Positions 45,612-54,570 of a stretch of 64,000 bases of DNA are shown here, piece by piece. Numbering within the stretch: position 1 is the first letter of the stretch; the number at the start of each line of letters is the position of its first letter. This DNA is from Desulfobacula sp. Its GTDB lineage: Bacteria > Desulfobacterota > Desulfobacteria > Desulfobacterales > Desulfobacteraceae. The notes below the pieces were generated by a model. The model made no database searches, was not told the DNA's origin, and worked only from the letters and a program-made list of their open reading frames with translations. Position numbers and translations under genes: made by a program. Location of the stretch: assembly GCF_030145145.1 (NCBI RefSeq), contig NZ_JAQYWD010000008.1, positions 62,001 through 126,000 of the forward strand, in the 5' to 3' direction.

Positions 45612-46886
45612 CTACCTCCTTACAAGGGTCTGAATGGCTTTAAGGGCCATGCCTGTGGCATTCTGGTTAGATGTAACAACGTCAGCCGGCTTGTTAGCGC
45701 AACCCGCTGCAAACATCCCACCATTTTTGAAGTCATTTATAATAAAACCGTCAGGGGTGTAGGTCAGATCCGCATTGGGTTTGTCAATGGCTGCATTGGG
45801 TTGCATACCGGTGGCCAGTACGAGCATATCCACTGTTTGACGGATTTTTTCACCGGTGATGGTGTCTTCGGCAACCAGGTTGATATTTCCTGTCTCTGCT
45901 TCTTCGCCGACTTCAGCCACCTTCCCTTTAATAAAAAAGATATTTTCATCCTCTTTTAGCGTTGCATAGAAGCGTTCATATTTTCTGCCAGGGGTTCTCA
46001 AGTCGATATAGTAGATGTAGATTTTCGCATCCGGATATTGTGCCCGAAGATAGGTTGCATGTTTTAATGATGCCATGCAGCAGATATAAGAGCAGTAGGG
46101 CAGATGGTTTTCATCTCTTGAGCCGGCACATTGTGCAAAGGCAATAGTTTCAGGTGCTTTGTCATCAGACGGGCGGATAATCTTACCTTCCGTCGGACCA
46201 TTCAGGGAAGCCATTCTTTCCAGCATCATATTGGTGACGATGTTCTGGTATCGGCCAAATCCGAGATTGTCAATTTTCGTTGCATCATAGGGAGTCCATC
46301 CGGTGTTCCAGACAACGGCGCCCACTTTCAGGTCAAAGGTTTTTTCTTCCATGTCAAAATCAACGGCATCGTATTTACAGGCCGCTTTTACTCGGTCACG
46401 GTCATCTGTGCTCATGGCCGGGTCCATGACATATCGCATGGGGAAGGCCATGTTGTGCGGGAGATAAGCGGCTTTTCTTCGGTCCATGCCAAAATTAAAA
46501 TCATTTGAAATTTCAGTATCACAAACAGCTGCACAGTCGCCGCAGGCAGTACAATTCTCGTTTACATAGCGAGGCGATGTTTTTACAGTGACCGTGTAGT
46601 CACCGGCAGATCCGGATACATTCTGTACTTCTGACAGGGTGAAGACTTTAATATTTTTGTTGTCCTTGAGCCTTCTGTAATTAATTTCGAGCCCGCAAGT
46701 CGGCGGGCAAAGTTTGGGGAAATAGTGTTTTAGCTGGGATACTCTTCCACCAAGAGATGCTTCCTTTTCCACAAGGAAGACCTCATATCCCACTTCGGCA
46801 GCTTCTAGGGCAGTTGTAAGGCCGCTGATTCCACCACCAACCACCATAATGCTTCCGCTAACCGGGGCTGAATTATCTGTTGTCAT
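45612..46886 (-). CDS. qmoA: Quinone-interacting membrane-bound oxidoreductase subunit QmoA
   Basis: A 424-residue HdrA-like flavoprotein. N-terminal FAD motif VVGGGISGLTTALEAAEVG (about 15-33) and the QmoA/HdrA segment LCPPTCGLEINYRRL (about 59-73). A CTACGDCAAVC pattern (112-122) is a possible 4Fe-4S site. First gene of qmoABC, 268 bases after aprA on the same strand. Ribosome site GGAGAGACAGC. The long palindrome at 46989-47050 lies about 100 bases upstream. Confidence 0.96.
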   Translation of the reverse strand: MTTDNSAPVSGSIMVVGGGISGLTTALEAAEVGYEVFLVEKEASLGGRVSQLKHYFPKLCPPTCGLEINYRRLKDNKNIKVFTLSEVQNVSGSAGDYTVTVKTSPRYVNENCTACGDCAAVCDTEISNDFNFGMDRRKAAYLPHNMAFPMRYVMDPAMSTDDRDRVKAACKYDAVDFDMEEKTFDLKVGAVVWNTGWTPYDATKIDNLGFGRYQNIVTNMMLERMASLNGPTEGKIIRPSDDKAPETIAFAQCAGSRDENHLPYCSYICCMASLKHATYLRAQYPDAKIYIYYIDLRTPGRKYERFYATLKEDENIFFIKGKVAEVGEEAETGNINLVAEDTITGEKIRQTVDMLVLATGMQPNAAIDKPNADLTYTPDGFIINDFKNGGMFAAGCANKPADVVTSNQNATGMALKAIQTLVRR

Positions 46887-46988
46887 GCTGTCTCTCCGTG
46901 CATTTGGGTTATATTATTTGGGGTTAACGCTTCTTTTTATGCCAAATCTAAAGGGGATTTCCCTTAAGATTAATACGTTTTTTTGGCA

Positions 46989-47050
46989 TCCTCTCTCCTA
47001 TTTTGTAGGTGAAAAAAATGGTTTTTTCATCTACAAAAGAGGAGACAGGA
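46989..47050. repeat. 29-bp imperfect palindrome in the apr-qmo gap
   Basis: Arms 46989-47017 and 47022-47050 are inverted copies around the 4-base centre ATGG; 26 of 29 positions pair by Watson-Crick rules, plus one G-T. The inner 17 bp (TTTTGTAGGTGAAAAAA against TTTTTTCATCTACAAAA) have a single non-standard pair. Transcribed from aprA towards qmoA it would fold into a very stable hairpin. It is distinct from the apr terminator next to it. Confidence 0.85.
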
Positions 47051-47077
47051 AGAAAACCTCAAAACCGTCAAAATTTG

Positions 47078-47117
47078 AAAAAACCTCCAGGCACTTGTAA
47101 ACCAGCACCTGGAGGTT
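47078..47117 (-). terminator. Intrinsic terminator after aprBA
   Basis: Minus strand AACCTCCAGG (47108-47117) pairs with CCTGGAGGTT (47082-47091), 10 bp perfect with a 16-base loop, followed by six T. It lies 38 bases after the aprA stop, so much apr transcription should end here and qmo should have its own promoter or receive read-through. Confidence 0.85.
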
Positions 47118-47154
47118 ATATTCTAATAACGTACTTTAAGATCTTGCTTCAGCA

Positions 47155-49113
47155 CTAGTCGGAAATAATCTTAATATACGGTACTTTTTTCAAACTCCAC
47201 TCATTTGTTTCTTTGTTGTATGTTGAGTTGGTAAAACAGAACCATTCTTCATCATTCTGTCCCATGAAGTCACCTCTGTAATAGAAACCAGGGTATCGTG
47301 ATTCTTCACGGAACTGGATGTGACGGGTATGTGCCTCAACTGTGTAGAGACGATGGTTAATTTCCCATGCTCTCATCAGTTCATGCAGATCGCCGGCAGC
47401 AATATTCTCAAGATCTTCACGGAACATTTCAAAGTTTTCCATGAGGATTTCAAGAGATTTTCCACCTGTCATGTAGTAAGTAGCTGTTCCACCACCATAC
47501 TCATTGGTCATTTTCATCAGACGCATTGCCATACCAGAAGGTTTGCAATAGTTCGGGTTAACGGTTTCGTCTGTTGTATAGGTAGAATTGTCAAGATATG
47601 TTCTGACAGGTTTATAAACCATGTCAACCAGTTCCTGATCCGTTTCTTTGAAACTTACGGCTCCAGGATTGTCTCGGAGGTATTTGATCATTTCTTTTGC
47701 ACAAATACGGCCTTCAGCATGGGAACCGGATGAGAATTTATGACCGGAACAACCCACACCGTCACCAGCCGTAAACAGACCTTTGACAGTTGTCATTCTG
47801 TTGTAGCCCCATTTGTAATCAGCAGGAACCCAGTCTTCTTCAGGACCGGAGCACCAGATGCCGCAGCAACCTGAATGAGATCCCAGCAGATACGGTTCAG
47901 TAGGCATGACTTCAGAGTCTTTTTTCTCAGGCTCAGTATTGGTAGCACACCAGAGACCAGCCTGACCAACGGACATGTCAAGGAAATCTTCCCAGGCTTC
48001 TGACTCAAGATGTTTGAGCTCTTTTTTGCTCATTGTCTCACCGAGTTTGGCAAGGGCATCAGAGGTTTTCATGATGATGGGACCACGGCCTTCTTTGTAT
48101 TCTTTCATCATCAAATGGTTTCTCAGGCAGGTCGGTGTAACAGCAGCAGTTCCATAAGGCGCATATTTTTCAAGTTCTGCTTTTGCTTCGTCAGAAGCGG
48201 CATAGTTCTCACCAAGACCATTAACCGTCTGGGCTTTAAACAGAAGGAACCATGCACCAACAGGGCCGTAACCATCTTTAAAACGAGCCGGGGTGAAACG
48301 GTTTTCCATCATGGAAAGTTCAGCACCTGCTCTAACAGCCATTGTATAAGTGGAACCGGCATTCCATACAGGATACCAGGCACGACCTTTACCCTCACCA
48401 ACAGAACGGGGCTGGTAAACATTAACCGCGCCGCCACAGGCAACCATCATTACTTTAGCAGTGATGATATACACTTTGTTTTCACGTACGGAAAAACCCA
48501 CTGCGCCGGCAACTTTTGTCGGATCGTCTTTGTCGTTAAGGAGTTCAACAATAAAGCATCTTTCAATGATGTTGTCTTCGCCAAGTGCTTTTTTACCGGC
48601 TTCAGCAACGATTCTCTTGTAGGATTCACCATTGATCATGATCTGCCATTTACCCGTACGAACTGGTGTGGCACCGCTTTTGAGGGAACCGGCCTTGAGG
48701 CCTTTTTTTCCATCAAGGTTTTTTCCATCATCTGTTTTTTTCCAGACAGGAAGTCCCCATTCTTCGAAAAGATGTACGGAATCATCTACATGACGTCCCA
48801 GGTCGAAGATCAAGTCTTCACGAACAATACCCATCAGGTCATTTCTGACCATGCGGACATAGTCTTCAGGTTTGTTCTCGCCAATATATGTATTAATAGC
48901 TGAAAGACCCTGGGCTACGGCGCCTGATCTTTCAAGGGCTGCTTTGTCACAAAGAAGAATTTTTGTGTCGTCGCTGGCCCATTTTTTAATTTCAAATGCA
49001 GTTCCACAGGCAGCCATACCGCCACCTACGATCAGAACATCAACGTCTCTTTTATCAACCTCTGGGTCTCTTACAGCTTTAAGTTCTCCAATAGGTTTGT
49101 TAGGTAATGCCAT
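47155..49113 (-). CDS. aprA: Adenylylsulfate reductase alpha subunit AprA
   Basis: A 652-residue flavoprotein, the catalytic subunit that reduces APS to sulfite and AMP with FAD. FAD-binding GGGMAACGTAFEIKKW (about 30-45), YTMAVRAGAELSMMENRFTPARFKDGYGPVGAW (an active-site stretch of the family, about 256-288), the GVGCSGHKFSSGSHAEGR segment (about 453-470) and the C-terminal Trp-rich end. Length matches other AprA. It follows aprB by 58 bases. GGAGGTATATA is the ribosome site. Cytoplasmic. A central enzyme of dissimilatory sulfate reduction. Confidence 0.98.
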   Translation of the reverse strand: MALPNKPIGELKAVRDPEVDKRDVDVLIVGGGMAACGTAFEIKKWASDDTKILLCDKAALERSGAVAQGLSAINTYIGENKPEDYVRMVRNDLMGIVREDLIFDLGRHVDDSVHLFEEWGLPVWKKTDDGKNLDGKKGLKAGSLKSGATPVRTGKWQIMINGESYKRIVAEAGKKALGEDNIIERCFIVELLNDKDDPTKVAGAVGFSVRENKVYIITAKVMMVACGGAVNVYQPRSVGEGKGRAWYPVWNAGSTYTMAVRAGAELSMMENRFTPARFKDGYGPVGAWFLLFKAQTVNGLGENYAASDEAKAELEKYAPYGTAAVTPTCLRNHLMMKEYKEGRGPIIMKTSDALAKLGETMSKKELKHLESEAWEDFLDMSVGQAGLWCATNTEPEKKDSEVMPTEPYLLGSHSGCCGIWCSGPEEDWVPADYKWGYNRMTTVKGLFTAGDGVGCSGHKFSSGSHAEGRICAKEMIKYLRDNPGAVSFKETDQELVDMVYKPVRTYLDNSTYTTDETVNPNYCKPSGMAMRLMKMTNEYGGGTATYYMTGGKSLEILMENFEMFREDLENIAAGDLHELMRAWEINHRLYTVEAHTRHIQFREESRYPGFYYRGDFMGQNDEEWFCFTNSTYNKETNEWSLKKVPYIKIISD

Positions 49114-49171
49114 TATATACCTCCAAAATTATGTATAAAGTATCAAAATTACTTGGTTGACAGTAAAGGGA

Positions 49172-49609
49172 TTATGCAAGCTCTGTTGGAGCTACGAGGA
49201 CATAACCGTCAGCTTCCTGGGTAGAAAGAAGGCCACTGTCAAGGTCTTTACCTTTAAGATCCGCATATGCATTTGCTTCACCTTCAGGAGTAGTTCTGAT
49301 GGGGAACTTGAAGCGTTTTACAACGCCGTTTCTGAACTTACAAGTCCACATAATGTCCTCAGTACCCATCATGGGAACTGTTGAGCCTCCCATGGGTACA
49401 AAGTCAGAGTATCCTCTAACTTCAATTGCCTGGGAAGGACAGATTTTAACACATGAAAAGCATTCCCAGCACTGATCGGGTTCCTGGTTGTATGCTTTCA
49501 TTTCATTCGGTTCAAGAACCATCAGGTCATTGGGACAGATGTACATGCATGCTGTTTTGTCCCCACCTTTGCAGCCGTCACATTTTTCTGCAATTACAAA
49601 AGATGGCAT
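49172..49609 (-). CDS. aprB: Adenylylsulfate reductase beta subunit AprB
   Basis: A 145-residue ferredoxin-like subunit with two 4Fe-4S motifs: CDGCKGGDKTACMYICP (about 10-26) and CWECFSCVKICP (about 47-58), then the tail that wraps around AprA (residues about 65-145, with MMGTEDIMWTCKFRNG). It passes electrons from Qmo to the AprA flavin. First of the operon. GGAGGTATTTTAA precedes the ATG. Confidence 0.98.
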   Translation of the reverse strand: MPSFVIAEKCDGCKGGDKTACMYICPNDLMVLEPNEMKAYNQEPDQCWECFSCVKICPSQAIEVRGYSDFVPMGGSTVPMMGTEDIMWTCKFRNGVVKRFKFPIRTTPEGEANAYADLKGKDLDSGLLSTQEADGYVLVAPTELA

Positions 49610-50013
49610 TTAAAATACCTCCATAGTTTAAGTTAATCAAAACGCACAATATCGTTGTGCTACAAAATTATATTCCACCAAAACAGGCCGGATTTTTTTT
49701 GTTCGGCCTGGTAAACTTTTAAGCCAGCTTAGGGACCAATAAAGAATACCCCCTATTAATCCAAGCTTTGCATAAATGTACTCGGAATAGCACTCTCTCA
49801 CTCTTTTTGTCAAGAATTTTTCAAAAAAGATTTGCCTTAATTTTGAATAATTTTCATCAGCGGGAACAACAACAATATATATTGGTTTTTACTGGGATAG
49901 GTTACACTATGTAGTCTTTTTTTTTGAAAAAAAAGAAACTGGAAATCTAAAAAAAATGCTGATAGATTAAACAGACCCAAAACGCGCGTTTAAGCAGACA
50001 AAAGGAAATAAAA
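49610..50013. other. Intergenic region between aprB and a divergent YkgJ-like gene
   Basis: A 404-base AT-rich gap, the longest in the window. It holds the apr promoter (49784-49813), a transcribed leader of about 165 bases with two hairpins: CGCACAA/TTGTGC (49643-49660) and CAGGCCG/CGGCCTG (49684-49710). A T-rich/A-rich inverted repeat near 49918-49932 lies on the divergent side. No reading frame with coding features was found. Confidence 0.7.
49784..49813 (-). promoter_or_regulatory. Promoter of aprBA
   Basis: Minus strand TTGACA (49808-49813), 18-base spacer, TATTCC (49784-49789). The -35 is perfect. The start, near 49776, gives a leader of about 165 bases before aprB. Confidence 0.6.
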
Positions 50014-50748
50014 ATGGCAGAAGAGATGATACCGTTAAACCTACAGGACTTAATGAAATTTGATTGTAATAGTGAAAATGAATGTTTTAATGAGTGCTGC
50101 CGTGATTTGAATCAGGCACTGACACCCTATGATGTTTTACGGTTAAAACAATGCCTGGGGATGTCTTCCCAGGATTTTTTAAGGACGTATACCGCGCTTC
50201 ACTATGGGCCGAAATCCGGTTTACCGGTCATTGAATTTAAACCCAATCCAGGTATGGGATATGCGTGCCCTCTTGTCACGCCCCAAGGATGCTCTGTTTA
50301 TAAGGACAGACCGGCATCCTGTCGGATGTATCCCCTGGCCCGGGCCATTTCACGTTCAAGGAAAACCGGAGAAATCACCCAATACTTTGCCCTGATTGAA
50401 GAACCCCATTGCAAGGGATTTGGCCGGCAGAACGGTCAAACGGTTGAGGAATGGCTGAAAGGGCAGAATGTGGACAAACACAATCAGGCGAATGACAAAC
50501 TCATGGAGGTGATCAGCTTGAAAAATCGAATCATGCCTGGCAAACTGGAGGGTATGTCGGCGGATAACTTTTATCTGGCCCTATACGACCTGGATGCGTT
50601 TCGAGAACAGATTTTTGAAAACGCCCTTCTAAAGGATTTTAATCTCCCTGATGCCATTTTAGAAACCATACGAAAGGATGATGAGGCGCTGCTGGATCTG
50701 GGCATCAAGTGGATAAAAAACCGGCTGTTCGGCATCGAGATAACATAG
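50014..50748 (+). CDS. YkgJ-family cysteine-cluster protein
   Basis: A 244-residue soluble protein with eight or more cysteines: FDCNSENECFNECC (about 15-28), YACPLVTPQGCSVYKDRPASCRMYPLA (about 88-114) and PHCKGFG. The pattern CxxCC...C-P-(x)n-GC-x-Y-x-x-R-P-x-x-C-R-x-Y-P is the YkgJ (UPF0153, Zn/Fe-S-binding) signature. Biochemical function of the family is unknown. Metal binding is inferred. It lies divergent to aprBA and 15 bases before an SDR gene. Confidence 0.85.
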   Translation: MAEEMIPLNLQDLMKFDCNSENECFNECCRDLNQALTPYDVLRLKQCLGMSSQDFLRTYTALHYGPKSGLPVIEFKPNPGMGYACPLVTPQGCSVYKDRPASCRMYPLARAISRSRKTGEITQYFALIEEPHCKGFGRQNGQTVEEWLKGQNVDKHNQANDKLMEVISLKNRIMPGKLEGMSADNFYLALYDLDAFREQIFENALLKDFNLPDAILETIRKDDEALLDLGIKWIKNRLFGIEIT

Positions 50749-50763
50749 GGAGGCTGAAGATTA

Positions 50764-51582
50764 ATGCAGATTAAAGGGAAAGTGGCCCTTGTGCTGGGGG
50801 CGGTCAAGGGAATTGGAAAAGGGATTGGTATGGCATTGGCACAGCAGGGTGCAACACTCGTGTTAACCCGTCACGACTGGGAAGATGCGTTTGAAAGTAT
50901 GGAAAAAGATTTTTCAGACCCTGACTGCGATCACACCATTATCACAGCTGATTTACGCCATATTAAAGACATTGAACAACTGGCGGCCGCTATCGAGGAA
51001 AAATATGGTCGTCTGGATATCCTGATCAACAATATTGAGAGAGGCGGCTGGCCAACAGTTCACGGTGAATACGTCGAAGCGCAATGGGACCTTGAAATGG
51101 AAACCACACTCAAGGCAAAGCAATGGGTGTTTTCGTCGGTTTTCCCTTTGTTAAAAAAAGCAAAAGCGGCAGTGGTCATCAACATATCGTCCATCGCAGG
51201 GATCGTTGGACGATCCGGCCCGGCCGCATTGGTTTTTAATGACGGGTATGCTGCTGCCAATCGGGGTATTTCAAGTCTGACGGAAACCTGGGCCCGGATG
51301 GGGGCGCCCACTATTCGGGTCAATGAACTGATGCTGGGGATGGTTGATACCCGTCATGCCCGGGACACCCGGGGTTGGAGAGACGTTCTCACCAATGAGG
51401 AAAAGCAGTCGCTGGTCGATCACACCTTACTGGGTCGAACAGGAACACTAGAGGATGTGACCAAAGCCTGTTTGTTTATAATAAAGGACGCCCCTTACAT
51501 GACCGGAAGCGTTTTACGGATAGACGGTGGATATGTGCTGGCCGGAGAAGCCATTCCCCCCATGCCCAAAGGAATTGTTTAG
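50764..51582 (+). CDS. SDR-family oxidoreductase with altered catalytic Lys
   Basis: A 272-residue Rossmann-fold protein. Cofactor motif LGAVKGIGKGIG (about 11-22), NN-I at 89-91, INISSIAG (about 139-146) and C-terminal YMTGSVLRIDGGY (SDR family end). The usual active-site YxxxK reads Y162-A-A-A-N166 (AAT at 51259-51261), so the Lys that lowers the Tyr pKa is Asn. It may be inactive as a dehydrogenase or use another mechanism. Otherwise typical length and motifs of SDR (FabG-like). Partner gene with the YkgJ-like protein. Confidence 0.82.
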   Translation: MQIKGKVALVLGAVKGIGKGIGMALAQQGATLVLTRHDWEDAFESMEKDFSDPDCDHTIITADLRHIKDIEQLAAAIEEKYGRLDILINNIERGGWPTVHGEYVEAQWDLEMETTLKAKQWVFSSVFPLLKKAKAAVVINISSIAGIVGRSGPAALVFNDGYAAANRGISSLTETWARMGAPTIRVNELMLGMVDTRHARDTRGWRDVLTNEEKQSLVDHTLLGRTGTLEDVTKACLFIIKDAPYMTGSVLRIDGGYVLAGEAIPPMPKGIV

Positions 51583-51676
51583 TGTTATAACGCAACTTTC
51601 GGACGTTAGCGCTTTAATCGACGGGGTCAGGCTTTTTTTATGGTGCTTTTCATCACTATAGGATGCTGCTGGCCAT

Positions 51677-52657
51677 TTATGAACGGTGGATGATGTTTTG
51701 AATGATATGGCTGAGCTTTACCGGGTCATGTCTGACAATCATCGCAGGGGTATCCAGAACATCCATCAGGTTCAAGTCTCGGTGATCCCAGAACGGGTCT
51801 GTTTTATATAAGGTAACAAAATCCGACTTTTGTTCGGAATAGGTATCCAGTATTTTTTGCAAAGGAGAGGTCGTGTTGCCGATGATACCATCAACCTTTC
51901 TGCCCAGTCGTTCTTCCAGTTTGATGACAAAATCCTTTCCTGTAAAATTGTGGGTTTCTCCAAATTTAGTCATGATATTAATGATAAAATAAATTTTTGC
52001 AGATGTGTTTTGCAGGGCCTCCTTTACGCCGGGCACAATAAGGTTGGGGATAATGCTGGTAAACAGATCGCCCGGTCCGATAAAAATATAGTCTGCCTGT
52101 TTGATGGCATCCAAAACAGGTGGATATACAGAAATTGAGGCATGATGATGGGGGACCAGGAAGACCTCTTTGATCCGCTCCCGCTGGGTTCCTCTGGGCA
52201 GATCAATGGCTTCTTCGCCATAGATTCTCTTTCCGTCGGTCAGTTCGGCAACAAGGGTTGCCCGGTCCAGGGTAACAGGAAGGATGGTGCCGTCCACATC
52301 AAGGATTTCCGAAAGCGCGACAACCCCGGCAGGGAAATTACCTGTATATCTTGAAAGCATTGTCAAGAGCATGTTGCCGGCACTGTGGCCTGCCAGGCGG
52401 CGATCTTTTTTAAACCGTTTTAACAGGATGGAGCGACAGGAATCCTGATAGGGAGACAATGCAAGGATACATTTTAAAATATCCCCTGGCGGCAAAATTC
52501 CCAGTTCATCTCTTAATCTGCCGGTGCTTCCGCCTGAATCTACCATGGAGACAATCGCTGTGATGTGGATGTCCTCTATCTCCCTTAATCCGGATAATAA
52601 AACAAATTGACCACTTCCGCCACCAATAGTGGCGATCCGTTTTTCCGGTGTTTTCAT
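51677..52657 (-). CDS. YvcK/CofD-like protein (gluconeogenesis factor family)
   Basis: About 326 residues. The family signature is at the start, IATIGGGSGQFVLLSGLRE, followed by MVDSGGSTGRLRDELGILPPGDI. The CofD/UPF0052 group includes 2-phospho-L-lactate transferase and YvcK, which affects cell shape and gluconeogenic growth. Here YvcK-type is more likely, as no F420 genes are nearby. The frame is open from a GTG at 52681, but ATG 52657 has AAGGAGG directly upstream, so that is the start. Confidence 0.85.
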   Translation of the reverse strand: MKTPEKRIATIGGGSGQFVLLSGLREIEDIHITAIVSMVDSGGSTGRLRDELGILPPGDILKCILALSPYQDSCRSILLKRFKKDRRLAGHSAGNMLLTMLSRYTGNFPAGVVALSEILDVDGTILPVTLDRATLVAELTDGKRIYGEEAIDLPRGTQRERIKEVFLVPHHHASISVYPPVLDAIKQADYIFIGPGDLFTSIIPNLIVPGVKEALQNTSAKIYFIINIMTKFGETHNFTGKDFVIKLEERLGRKVDGIIGNTTSPLQKILDTYSEQKSDFVTLYKTDPFWDHRDLNLMDVLDTPAMIVRHDPVKLSHIIQNIIHRS

Positions 52658-52761
52658 GGGCCTCCTTTTTTTTAAACTCACACAAACTCAGCCGTGGTGT
52701 AAGCCTTGGTCCCTTCAATTGTGAAACGTGTATACACGGCACCCTAACCATTGGAACAATA

Positions 52762-53316
52762 CTATTGTGAAAGCAGCATTTGAGCGATAGTTTCTTTTAT
52801 CTTCCCGGTTTTGTTACCCGCTTGCCGATACGCCATCTCTATCTGGGCCATTTGCCGATAAAAAGGGGTCCTGTCAAACCTGATATAGGGTTTACTATCA
52901 AACAACCCTGCTGCACATCCCTTGCTGATGATCGGTTTTAGCCCCGGCCTGCTCAGTTCATGGGGAAGTCCGTGGAGTCTGCATATCATGGGTCTGTAGG
53001 CGTATAAAAGGCAGCGGTGGTTTTCATTTGCCGGACAGTAAATTTTTAGACTTTTTGTTTCAGCGGTTTGATGAAAGGTCTCTTGGCAATAATTTTTTGC
53101 TCGGTCTAAAATAATTTTTTGTCTGTCGTGGGCAAGCGTATTCATACCATGGCACAAATAGGCACGCTCTATATACGTATGGTGGAAAAACAACGATTTG
53201 CAGCAATTGTCTGCACAGCCAGTGCAGTTGAAATGATATGCTGCAGCAATTTCGTTCCAGGCTGTGTCCATTGTACGGTATAGGGTTACCAGGGATTCAA
53301 AAGGGGTATCTATCAT
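52762..53316 (-). CDS. Cysteine-cluster protein, YkgJ-like
   Basis: A 184-residue soluble protein with the pattern C-T-G-C-A-D-N-C-C (about 31-39), then C95, HRCLLYAYRPMICRLHGLPHE (about 100-120) and KGCAAG. This resembles YkgJ proteins but with a shorter C-terminus. It differs strongly from the 50014-50748 protein, so these two are separate members. Metal (Zn or Fe-S) binding is inferred. Stops 10 bases before the dGTPase-like gene begins downstream. Confidence 0.75.
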   Translation of the reverse strand: MIDTPFESLVTLYRTMDTAWNEIAAAYHFNCTGCADNCCKSLFFHHTYIERAYLCHGMNTLAHDRQKIILDRAKNYCQETFHQTAETKSLKIYCPANENHRCLLYAYRPMICRLHGLPHELSRPGLKPIISKGCAAGLFDSKPYIRFDRTPFYRQMAQIEMAYRQAGNKTGKIKETIAQMLLSQ

Positions 53317-53326
53317 GGTTTCAGAA

Positions 53327-54433
53327 TCAGACTAAGGGTTTGGGGAGAAAAATACTGGTATATAGATTCATGGCATATCGATCTGTCATGCTGGCAATCA
53401 TATCACATACGGATCGTTTAAGGAGATTTTTTTCAGCATCCCATGGGGCCATTTCCATTTTTTCCAACTCCCGTTGAAGGGCATTGGAATCGTTTAAAAA
53501 ATAATTATATAGATCAATGATCACTTTTTTTGCCTTTGAAAATTCGTTATGAACCGCAGGCGATCGATAGACTTTCTCATATAAAAATTTGCGCAGGATG
53601 ATCATGGCATGAAAGGTATCTTCACCCATATTCAGGATTAATTTGCCATTTTTGGGTCCACTGTTATAAACCAATTGTTCGATCATGATGCTGGCTCTCT
53701 GGGAGTGTGTTTTTCCCAGCTTTTTAACACAGATATCAGGAACGTCTCGCAAAGAGACGACTTTGCCCCTTAATGCATCATCAAGGTCATGGTTTAAATA
53801 GGCGATGATATCAGCAATCCGGACAATTCTGCCTTCGATGGTAATGGCAGTTTCTCCGGGGGTCGTGGGAATGATATTGCCAAAGCCTTTGGAATGTTTG
53901 AGAATGCCGTCTCTGACCGCCCAGGTCAGATTAAGGCCTTCCCCCTTGTTCTCCAGGGAATCCACCACCCTTAAGCTTTGATCAGCATGGGAAAAATGAG
54001 GGGAATAAACCTCGATTAATGCAGCTTCGCCGCCATGACCAAATGGTGTGTGACCCAGATCATGGCCCAGTGCAATCGCTTCGGCCAGGTCCTCATTAAG
54101 GCGCATGGCCCGGGCAATATTCCTTGAAATTTCGGCAACTTCAAGCGTGTGGGTCAACCGGGTCCGATAATGATCACCCAAAGGGGAAAGGAATACCTGG
54201 GTTTTGTGTTTCAATCGTCTGAAAGCGTTGGAGTAGACAATTCTATCCCTGTCGAGCTGGAAGGGTGTTCGAATATTACAGGTGATGGTTTCCTGGGCCC
54301 GCCTTCGGGCATCAATACTTAACGTTCCGTATTCGGAAAGAAAGTTTTTCTCTCTGATCTGGAACCGCTCCCGTATGGACAATGTTTCATCCAATGGGTT
54401 TTCATTGGCATATCGATTTTTTTTTGCTTTCAT
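53327..54433 (-). CDS. Deoxyguanosinetriphosphate triphosphohydrolase-like HD protein
   Basis: A 368-residue metal-dependent phosphohydrolase of the dGTPase type. Starting RYANENPLDETLSIRE, then SNAFRRLKHKTQVFL (about 69-83), the metal-binding His in RTRLTHTLEVAEISR (about 90-104), the HD motif GHDLGHTPFGHGGE (about 122-135) and RIADIIAYLNHDLDDAL with the last Asp. It would split dNTPs to nucleosides and triphosphate, setting dNTP pools. No ribosome site is clear before the ATG at 54433. Confidence 0.88.
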   Translation of the reverse strand: MKAKKNRYANENPLDETLSIRERFQIREKNFLSEYGTLSIDARRRAQETITCNIRTPFQLDRDRIVYSNAFRRLKHKTQVFLSPLGDHYRTRLTHTLEVAEISRNIARAMRLNEDLAEAIALGHDLGHTPFGHGGEAALIEVYSPHFSHADQSLRVVDSLENKGEGLNLTWAVRDGILKHSKGFGNIIPTTPGETAITIEGRIVRIADIIAYLNHDLDDALRGKVVSLRDVPDICVKKLGKTHSQRASIMIEQLVYNSGPKNGKLILNMGEDTFHAMIILRKFLYEKVYRSPAVHNEFSKAKKVIIDLYNYFLNDSNALQRELEKMEMAPWDAEKNLLKRSVCDMIASMTDRYAMNLYTSIFLPKPLV

Positions 54434-54570
54434 AAATTTTTATTGAATATTTATTAAAATTCAATACAATACCATAATTAATTAAAAAAAATAAGTTTTT
54501 ACGCAAGTATACTTGAGCATACGGTGCCCATTTTGTAAAGGCCAAATTTACGGACAAGAGAGGTTTTAAA

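Noticed and set aside
48010-48903. 297-codon plus-strand frame antisense to aprA
   Set aside because: Complement of the highly conserved aprA; no features of its own.
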